A DNA stretch of 8,648 nt, from contig CAMHDB010000072.1 of assembly GCA_946183715.1 (NCBI GenBank), positions 1 through 8,648 of the forward strand, given 5' to 3'. Source of the stretch: an uncultured Oscillibacter sp. Its GTDB lineage: Bacteria; Bacillota; Clostridia; Oscillospirales; Oscillospiraceae. Below are positions 1 to 4,464 of this stretch, piece by piece (position 1 is the stretch's first letter; each line of letters begins with the position of its first letter). The notes under the pieces are model-generated. The model saw nothing but the letters and a program-made list of their open reading frames with translations, ran no database searches and was not told where the DNA came from. A program made the translations under genes and the position numbers.

Positions 1-393
1 GTAGGCCGACACAAAGCCGCCCTGACTCTCTCCCCACAGGAAGACCCGCGACGCGTCCACGCCTTTCAACTCCCGGACGCGTGACAGCACGGCGTCCAAA
101 TCGGCGGCCTCAGTGAGCACGGACATTTCGGTCATTTTTCCGGGACTGCGCGACGCCGGGCCGCCGCCGTGGAAGTCGAACACGTAACAGGCGAACCCGT
201 GCGCGGCGAACCGCTCGGCGTAGGGCGTACAGTTCGCCGTACTGCCCGCGTAGCCGTGGGAGAGAATCACCGCAGGCCGGCGCCGCTTCGGCCCCGTGGG
301 ACGGTACAGCATTCCGTAAATATCGCCTACGCGCAGTTCCTCCGTGCGGAACGCATCCCCAAATACGGCGCGGAAGACCGACGGAATTTTCAT
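1..393 (-). CDS. Alpha/beta hydrolase, N-terminal 131 residues (3' end beyond window)
   Basis: Reading leftward from an ATG at 391-393, the frame stays open to the window edge, giving 131 residues. A good Shine-Dalgarno (AGGAGGT on the minus strand, 400-406) sits 6 nt before the start. Visible landmarks are an HG oxyanion-type motif after a hydrophobic strand (ILSHGYAGS, residues 43-51) and a nucleophile elbow G-E-S-Q-G-G at 121-126, with Ser123 as the predicted nucleophile. The order and spacing fit serine alpha/beta hydrolases of the dienelactone hydrolase / S33 aminopeptidase-like type. There is no signal peptide, so it is probably cytoplasmic. The catalytic Asp and His would lie in the missing part and the substrate cannot be named. 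It lies 99 nt downstream of rsgI on the same strand and may be read through from the sigI-rsgI operon. No convincing promoter of its own is seen in the gap. Confidence 0.85.
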   Translation of the reverse strand, partial: MKIPSVFRAVFGDAFRTEELRVGDIYGMLYRPTGPKRRRPAVILSHGYAGSTANCTPYAERFAAHGFACYVFDFHGGGPASRSPGKMTEMSVLTEAADLDAVLSRVRELKGVDASRVFLWGESQGGFVSAY

Positions 394-426
394 ACTCCGA
401 CCTCCTCTTTGCAATCCGGCAGAAAT

Positions 427-458
427 CGTCTCCCCGTCCTCACCGGGACAGGGAGACG
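427..458 (-). terminator. Stem-loop between rsgI and hydrolase gene (weak terminator or attenuator)
   Basis: An 8-bp outer stem (427-434 with 451-458), one C/A mismatch, then a 4-bp inner stem (436-439 with 446-449) close a 6-nt loop. Read leftward, the stem is followed by ATTTCTGCC rather than a proper U-tract, so it is a poor intrinsic terminator. It could attenuate read-through from rsgI into the hydrolase gene or protect the 3' end of the rsgI message. The rest of the 394-492 gap shows nothing else clear. Confidence 0.45.
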
Positions 459-492
459 TGACGCGGCGCGGAACGCCGACGACACGGAGTTT

Positions 493-3348
493 TTACATCG
501 CCGCAGGGCGTCCGGACGGTTCTCCGCCGTTGTTCGAGGCTTCGGACTGCCTCGGAGGTTCCTCAACGTGTCCGGACAGCTCCGCGGGCGCGGGGGCTTC
601 CCCGCCGCCGCTCTCGGGTTCGGACTGCCGCGGCGCTTCGTTTACAGGCTCGGACTGTCCCGCGGCCTCGTTGACGGGCTTGGACTGTCTCGGGGCCTCG
701 TTGACGGGCTCGGACTGTCTCGGGGCCTCGTTGACGGGCTCGGACTGCCTCGGGGCCTCGTTGACGGGTTCGGACTGTCTCGGCGCTTCGTTCACAGGTT
801 CGGACTGTCTCGGCGCTTCGTTCACAGGCTCGGACTGTCTCGGGGCCTCGTTGACGGGTTCCGACTGACGCTCTGTCGCGGGTCTCGTCGTCTCGCCGTC
901 GTCGGGGCGTCCGGGGCTTACCGGCTCGCTGTTCTCCGGCTTCGGGGGCGCGTTGACAGTCCGCGTCGTCTCGCCGTCGTCGGGGCCGTCCGATTCGCTG
1001 TTACTCGGCCTCGCGGGTTCTTCCCCACGCGGCCCGGTTGTCTCGCCGGGGTCGCCGGGAGAAGGCTGGGCCGTCCTGAGTTCCGGACGGTTGCCGCCCC
1101 ATAACTGCTCGGGTTCGGGTTCCGGTTCGGGCCGCGTGACAGGCCTGCTTTCCGGTTCGGGTTCGGGCTGTACGGCGGGCCTGCTCTCCGGCTCGGGTTC
1201 GGGCTGTGTGACAGGCCTGCTTTCCGGTTCGGGTTCGGGCTGTGTGACAGGTCTGCTTTCCGGCTCGGGTTCGGGCTGTGCAATCGGCTCGGGTTGCGTG
1301 ACGGGCCTCTCTGGCCCGGACGGCGCGACAGGCTCCGGCTGTACGGCGGGGACTTCCGGCGCGGGCGTTACGGGCTGTGGCGCAGGCGCAGGTGTGACAG
1401 GCTGCGGGGCAGTCGTCCTGCCGCTGTCGGTATTCCGGGCACTCGTTCCGCTGTTGCTCTTGGTGCCGCCAGTGTTACTGTTGCTCTTGCTCTTGCTGGT
1501 GTTACTGTTGCTCTTGGTGCCACTGGTATTACTGTTGCTCTTGGTGCCGCTGGTATTACTGTTGCTCTTGGTGCCACTGGTATTACTGTTGCTCTTGGTG
1601 CCGCTGGTGTTACTGTTGCTCTTGGTGCCGTTCGACGTGGCTGGAGTTTTCGTCGAGGTCGAGGTCGTGGTCTTTGTCGACGTTGTATTCCCGGAATCCG
1701 TTCTCGGCGTGGTAGTTCCGGAATCCGTCCTTGTCTTGGTAGTTCCGGAATCGGTTCTTGTCGCTGTCGTCGTGCCGCCGTCCGTCGTCGCGCCGGAATC
1801 GGTTGTGGGCGTCGGGGACGCGCCGGAATCGGGTACTGGAGTCCCGGCCTGTGCGGTCGTCCCGGCCTGTACGGCGGGGTTAGCCGGGGGAAGCGCCTCC
1901 ACCGCCGACATATCCGGCGTGTCGGGTGCCTCGGGCGTATCGGGTGCCTCGGGCGTCTGGCTGACCGTCACGGCGGAGGCTCCCGTGTCGCGCGGCGGCA
2001 TGGAGTGCCCCGAACGCTGGATGAGATACCGTCCGGGACTGACCCTGCGGGCCAATGCCGCGCCGCGTTCGCCGTCGCTGGCCTCCATCAGGTACAGCTT
2101 CACGCCGTCCTGCTTACTGCCCTCCACCGTCTGCGCGACGGTCTGCGTCAACTCCATACTGCGTTTTTCGGCCTTGGAGGTGACGCTGGCGATAATTTCG
2201 CCGTTGGAGCTGTCGAGATAGCCCGCGTCCTTGAATACGTCCATCGTGTAGGCGACCGCGTCATCGACGGCCTTGTTTTTCACGTCGCTTTGCAGGGACT
2301 GCGCGAGGCCGGCGGCGTCCGGGCTGATTGCGTTCACGGAAATGACGCGCCCCATGCGGTTAATGGAGAACTCAATCGACGATTCGTCCACGTCGAAGGA
2401 GACATAAGCGCAGGCGAACGCAGTGTTATAGGTGACGGAACCGCCGAGAATTGCGATAGCCAAGAGAGCGGCGACCGCGCCGCGGAATCGGGAATCGTTC
2501 CACCAGACCTTCTTTTTTGCGCGTTTCCCGGACGCGTCGGAAGAATCCCCGGCGTTCTCTTTTCCCTTGACGGCCTTCAGAATGTGAAGTCCGGCGGGGA
2601 ATCGAATCGTTTTCTGACGGTCTCTGGAGGCTCTGGAGGTTTTCCGGGCCTGACTGACATCGGGGATAACCGTCGTGGGGGCGTCGGGGCTATCGAACAC
2701 GGTGCCGGACGAAAGGGGGGCTTCCGGCGTCGCGTCGTCCGTGGGGGAGGCGGTATCGGGTCTGTCGTCGGGGAAGATGGGTTGCCAGATGGTATCGGTC
2801 TCGGGGGTGCTACTCGTCGCCTCGGGCGCGTCTTGTGTGGTATCGCTCGTCTCGTCGCCGGGGAATACGGGGTGCCACACGGTATCGGTCTCGGGGGCGG
2901 TACTCGTCGCCTCGGACGCGTCCCGTGTGGTATCGGGGACAGCGCCTGTCGCCCCGGGCGCGGACTCCCGCGCGTCGAGGGTTTCGCGCACGGTGTCGGA
3001 GATGATTCCGGTCGCGTCGCCCAGAGTGTCAACAGGGGACGCGGGTTTCTGTGTGTCGAGGGTGTCGCGCACGGTACCGGAAATGATTTCGGTCGTATCG
3101 GGCGCGGCGTCCTCCACGGGGGCGGGCGCCGCCTGTTTCATGCGCGACGGGAACTGGCTGATTTTCGCGCCCAGCGCCCCGACGCCCGCGCTGAACGTCT
3201 GCCACGCGTTGCGCGCGCTCTCCTGCGGCAACTCGGGCAGTTCTATCGTGTCGCCCACCTGACAGCTCTGCCGGATTTTAACCACAGCGCCGTCTTCCCG
3301 GAATACGGCGGCGAAGCCGTCCCGGACTTCCATGACTAATCCTTTCAT
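493..3348 (-). CDS. rsgI: RsgI-family anti-sigma factor with very long repeat-rich extracytoplasmic stalk
   Basis: A 951-residue single-pass membrane protein predicted to hold SigI inactive and release it after cleavage. The start chosen is the ATG at 3346-3348, 5 nt after the sigI stop, with an AGGAAGG site at 3359-3365. The frame is open further upstream, but that stretch only shadows sigI. Layout: RsgI N-terminal sigma-binding domain (about 1-50, KGLVMEVRDGFAAVF); a Pro/Asp/Thr-rich cytoplasmic linker (about 51-285) containing two copies of IISxTVRxTLD (from 88 and 115) and a 30-residue duplication (139-198); a basic stretch (KRAKKK) before the membrane; a transmembrane helix (about 290-313); the conserved RsgI juxtamembrane domain (about 314-445, FSINRMGRVISVNAISPD); then low-complexity repeats to the end, including PEAPDT, RTDSGTT, GTKSNSNTS, QPEPEPESRPVT and RQSEPVNEAP. 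No carbohydrate-binding module, enzyme domain or LPXTG signal is seen. Known RsgI proteins are activated by autoproteolysis followed by intramembrane proteolysis. The stimulus here is unknown. Confidence 0.9.
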   Translation of the reverse strand: MKGLVMEVRDGFAAVFREDGAVVKIRQSCQVGDTIELPELPQESARNAWQTFSAGVGALGAKISQFPSRMKQAAPAPVEDAAPDTTEIISGTVRDTLDTQKPASPVDTLGDATGIISDTVRETLDARESAPGATGAVPDTTRDASEATSTAPETDTVWHPVFPGDETSDTTQDAPEATSSTPETDTIWQPIFPDDRPDTASPTDDATPEAPLSSGTVFDSPDAPTTVIPDVSQARKTSRASRDRQKTIRFPAGLHILKAVKGKENAGDSSDASGKRAKKKVWWNDSRFRGAVAALLAIAILGGSVTYNTAFACAYVSFDVDESSIEFSINRMGRVISVNAISPDAAGLAQSLQSDVKNKAVDDAVAYTMDVFKDAGYLDSSNGEIIASVTSKAEKRSMELTQTVAQTVEGSKQDGVKLYLMEASDGERGAALARRVSPGRYLIQRSGHSMPPRDTGASAVTVSQTPEAPDTPEAPDTPDMSAVEALPPANPAVQAGTTAQAGTPVPDSGASPTPTTDSGATTDGGTTTATRTDSGTTKTRTDSGTTTPRTDSGNTTSTKTTTSTSTKTPATSNGTKSNSNTSGTKSNSNTSGTKSNSNTSGTKSNSNTSGTKSNSNTSKSKSNSNTGGTKSNSGTSARNTDSGRTTAPQPVTPAPAPQPVTPAPEVPAVQPEPVAPSGPERPVTQPEPIAQPEPEPESRPVTQPEPEPESRPVTQPEPEPESRPAVQPEPEPESRPVTRPEPEPEPEQLWGGNRPELRTAQPSPGDPGETTGPRGEEPARPSNSESDGPDDGETTRTVNAPPKPENSEPVSPGRPDDGETTRPATERQSEPVNEAPRQSEPVNEAPRQSEPVNEAPRQSEPVNEAPRQSEPVNEAPRQSEPVNEAPRQSKPVNEAAGQSEPVNEAPRQSEPESGGGEAPAPAELSGHVEEPPRQSEASNNGGEPSGRPAAM
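631..870 (-). repeat. Eight in-frame 30-bp tandem repeats in rsgI (RQSEPVNEAP)
   Basis: Eight contiguous 30-bp units encode the decapeptide RQSEPVNEAP at rsgI residues 827-906. Six are exact, followed by RQSKPVNEAA and GQSEPVNEAP; a degenerate RQSEPESGGG follows. At DNA level the units fall into two synonymous types (cggggcctcgttgacggg-like and cggcgcttcgttcacagg-like), with the second type adjacent at 781-840 and again at 631-660. There are no spacers, so this is a protein-coding repeat, prone to copy-number change without frameshift. Confidence 0.95.
1135..1278 (-). repeat. Four in-frame 36-bp tandem repeats in rsgI (QPEPEPESRPVT)
   Basis: Four 12-residue units of the type QPEPEPESRP(V/A)(T/V) cover residues 691-738 of RsgI, trailing into a degenerate RPEPEPEPEQ. 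The Pro at alternate positions suggests a stiff, extended, strongly acidic rod, of the kind used to hold a domain away from a membrane or through a cell wall. Confidence 0.9.
1441..1629 (-). repeat. Seven in-frame 27-bp tandem repeats in rsgI (GTKSNSNTS)
   Basis: Seven contiguous 27-bp units encode residues 574-636: five exact GTKSNSNTS, then KSKSNSNTG and GTKSNSGTS. Exact units alternate between AGC and AGT for the last Ser, so the array seems to have grown partly in 54-bp steps. The Ser/Thr/Asn composition is a plausible target for glycosylation, though nothing in the sequence proves it. Confidence 0.95.
1678..1758 (-). repeat. Three in-frame 27-bp repeats in rsgI (RTDSGTT type)
   Basis: Three 9-residue units (RTDSGTTKT, RTDSGTTTP, RTDSGNTTS) cover RsgI residues 531-557, a further Ser/Thr-rich block of the extracytoplasmic stalk. 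A related SGATTDGGTT-like stretch precedes them. Confidence 0.8.
2755..2934 (-). repeat. Two 90-bp direct repeats in the cytoplasmic linker of rsgI
   Basis: Two adjacent 30-residue units (residues 139-168 and 169-198) share the pattern DTTxDAxEATSxxPETDT followed by (V/I)W(H/Q)P(V/I)FPxD. Aromatic and hydrophobic residues are conserved inside an otherwise disordered Pro/Thr/Asp-rich linker. This suggests the W-x-P-x-F-P core is kept for a reason, such as a short binding motif. Confidence 0.85.
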
Positions 3349-3353
3349 AGCTG

Positions 3354-4085
3354 TCAAACCTTCCTGATATAGTCCAGATAAGCGGATAGTATTGGGTAGT
3401 CGCCGCTGAGGATTTCGGCGGCGGCGATGATGTAGCGGCGGTGGCGGTCGAGAATCTTCCGCGACACGCCGCTGGACGCGCTGAGTTCCTTCATCGGGAG
3501 CATACGCCCCCGCCGGAGCTGTTCCAACATGACCGGGTTGCCCATGAGGGTCAGTACCGCGAACGCGCATTGACGTTTCGTCTTTTCGGCTTTCGGGGAG
3601 CACTCCGTCAGGTCGAAGAAGGAGAAGCCGTAGCGCTGGAGCGTGGACTGTATCTCCGCGATTTCCTCGCGGGTGCGCGTGCTCAAATCGGCGTCGGAGG
3701 CCGCCATCGACTCCGCGACGACCTGCGACTGTACCTGTAGATTCGTGCCCGTGGCCTCCTCCTCGGGCAGCTCGCCGTCGAACGCGCCCGGCGTGACGGA
3801 GACCTCCGCGCCGTGACGCCATTCGGAACGGAGATAGTCCACGATTCGCCGCCGGATAACCACCCCCGCGAAGCCCCGGAAGGAGCCTTTTTCCGTCTCG
3901 TAGCCCCGGACAGCCGCCAGAAAGGCCAGCAACGCGACCGACCACTCGTCGTCGCTGTCGGTAATGTAGCGGTGCGCGGCCTCGGAGGCACAACGTAAAA
4001 TCCACTGCTTGTGGTTCTCCACCAGACTGTTGAGGGCCTGTTCGTCTGTCTTGGCGGCGATGACCTCCTGTTCCAGATAGTTCAT
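3354..4085 (-). CDS. sigI: RNA polymerase sigma factor, SigI family
   Basis: A 243-residue alternative sigma factor that would direct RNA polymerase to SigI-type promoters when freed from RsgI. Region 2 spans about residues 15-86, with the core D-E-W-S-V-A-L-L-A-F at 46-55 and the -10-recognition helix FRGFAGVVIRRRIVDYLR at 69-86. The family-typical C-terminal domain closes the protein (about 196-243: LPMKELSASSGVSRKIL, a helix-turn-helix, then GDYPILSAYLDYIR). Length matches known SigI proteins. The ATG at 4083-4085 has an AAAGGGG site (4094-4100) 8 nt upstream. A 5-nt gap to rsgI makes a sigma/anti-sigma operon, the usual arrangement for this family. It reads divergently from the GH32 operon, but whether it controls that operon is not shown by the sequence. 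Confidence 0.93.
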   Translation of the reverse strand: MNYLEQEVIAAKTDEQALNSLVENHKQWILRCASEAAHRYITDSDDEWSVALLAFLAAVRGYETEKGSFRGFAGVVIRRRIVDYLRSEWRHGAEVSVTPGAFDGELPEEEATGTNLQVQSQVVAESMAASDADLSTRTREEIAEIQSTLQRYGFSFFDLTECSPKAEKTKRQCAFAVLTLMGNPVMLEQLRRGRMLPMKELSASSGVSRKILDRHRRYIIAAAEILSGDYPILSAYLDYIRKV

Positions 4086-4148
4086 ATTAGTTTCCCCTTT
4101 AGCAAGTGCCGCGCGCTTGCGGCGGCAGAGTTCTCTTTGTCTGCGTCG

Positions 4149-4177
4149 AGTATAGCACAGCCGGAGGGAAACTGCAA
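4149..4177 (-). promoter_or_regulatory. Predicted housekeeping promoter of sigI-rsgI
   Basis: On the minus strand, TTGCAG (4172-4177) and TATACT (4149-4154) are separated by 17 nt, with TGC immediately before the -10 (extended -10). The start of transcription would fall near 4142, leaving a 5' leader of about 57 nt before the sigI ATG. Confidence 0.65.
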
Positions 4178-4216
4178 GCGTTACAGGCGGAATCCCGCTG
4201 TCCTTCTGCTAATCTA

Positions 4217-4245
4217 TTCGTATCCGGGCGCGCTTTTTTTGGGGT
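4217..4245 (-). promoter_or_regulatory. Candidate SigI-type promoter upstream of sigI (autoregulation)
   Basis: On the minus strand an ACCCC element (4241-4245) lies 20 nt before CGAA (4217-4220). SigI promoters in Bacillus subtilis are described with an ACCCCC-like -35 and a CGAA -10. The elements fit, but the match is short, the spacing could not be checked against known promoters, and no experimental support exists here. If real, it would give SigI autoregulation upstream of the housekeeping promoter. Confidence 0.3.
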
Positions 4246-4263
4246 CGGCCCGAAAAACGCGCG
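4229..4263. repeat. Imperfect inverted repeat, 10-bp arms with one bulged base
   Basis: CGCGCTTTTT (4229-4238) pairs with AAAAA-c-GCGCG (4253-4263) around a 14-nt centre. The dyad covers the candidate SigI -35 element and sits mid-way between the two divergent promoters, so it could be an operator. No protein can be assigned. Confidence 0.35.
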
Positions 4264-4277
4264 GCAAAAGTTACAAA

Positions 4278-4298
4278 TTCTGGAAACGGATACCAGAA
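4278..4298. promoter_or_regulatory. Operator-like inverted repeat TTCTGG-N9-CCAGAA
   Basis: Perfect 6-bp arms (4278-4283 and 4293-4298) flank a 9-nt spacer in the divergent intergenic region, about 80 bp upstream of the GH32 promoter -35. The size and position suit a dimeric regulator, but no regulator gene lies in the window and a chance dyad of this size is possible. Confidence 0.25.
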
Positions 4299-4375
4299 AA
4301 TTTCCCGCCGACGTATTGCCGCCGTGGAACTCCCCGCGCGCCGGGAAATTCTCCCATAGCGGACGCTTTTCCCCC

Positions 4376-4404
4376 TTGTTTGACGGCGCGGAATGTGCTA
4401 TAAT
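4376..4404 (+). promoter_or_regulatory. Promoter of the GH32-HAD-GH32 operon
   Basis: A perfect TATAAT (4399-4404) with an extended -10 TGC just before it lies 17 nt after TTGTTT (4376-4381). Transcription would start near 4411, giving a leader of about 54 nt. This is the strongest promoter-like sequence in the window and has ordinary SigA features rather than SigI ones. Confidence 0.75.
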
Positions 4405-4419
4405 CTTCCACGGAAACCC

Positions 4420-4435
4420 CGCCCGCGCGCGGGCG
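4420..4435 (+). promoter_or_regulatory. 16-bp GC-only palindrome in the operon 5' leader
   Basis: CGCCCGCGCGCGGGCG is a perfect palindrome beginning about 9 nt after the predicted transcription start and ending 15 nt before the ribosome binding site. In DNA it could be an operator that blocks the start of transcription. In RNA it folds into a 6-bp GC stem with a 4-nt loop at the 5' end, which may stabilise the message. Confidence 0.4.
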
Positions 4436-4464
4436 ACAAGTGAAGCATGCAGGAGGAGAAGCAC

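Noticed and set aside
631..870. Regular 30-bp repeats resembling a CRISPR array
   Set aside because: Units are contiguous with no spacers, vary by synonymous codons and are in frame with rsgI; no cas gene is present.
169..1104. Plus-strand frame with repeats of the type GLSRGLVDGL
   Set aside because: It is the antisense reading of the RQSEPVNEAP repeats and of the hydrolase start; the repeats keep any frame open because the unit length is a multiple of three.
1294..3339. A 681-codon open frame on the plus strand opposite rsgI (and a 422-codon one at 953-2221)
   Set aside because: Both are mirror images of the repeat-rich, GC-rich rsgI gene, with Arg/Gly- or Val/Leu-repeat products and no convincing ribosome binding site. 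rsgI has a recognisable family architecture.
3349..4005. N-terminal extension of rsgI by 219 in-frame codons
   Set aside because: It overlaps nearly all of sigI in another frame and reads as Arg/Gly-rich nonsense; the true start at 3348 has an RBS and begins exactly at the RsgI N-terminal domain.
4380..4404. TTGACG as -35 box of the sugar operon
   Set aside because: It gives only a 13-nt spacer to TATAAT, too short; TTGTTT four bases upstream gives 17 nt.
4447..4464. Upstream ATG as start of the first GH32 gene
   Set aside because: The strong AGGAGGAG site lies after this ATG and is correctly placed for the ATG at 4465; no ribosome binding site precedes 4447.
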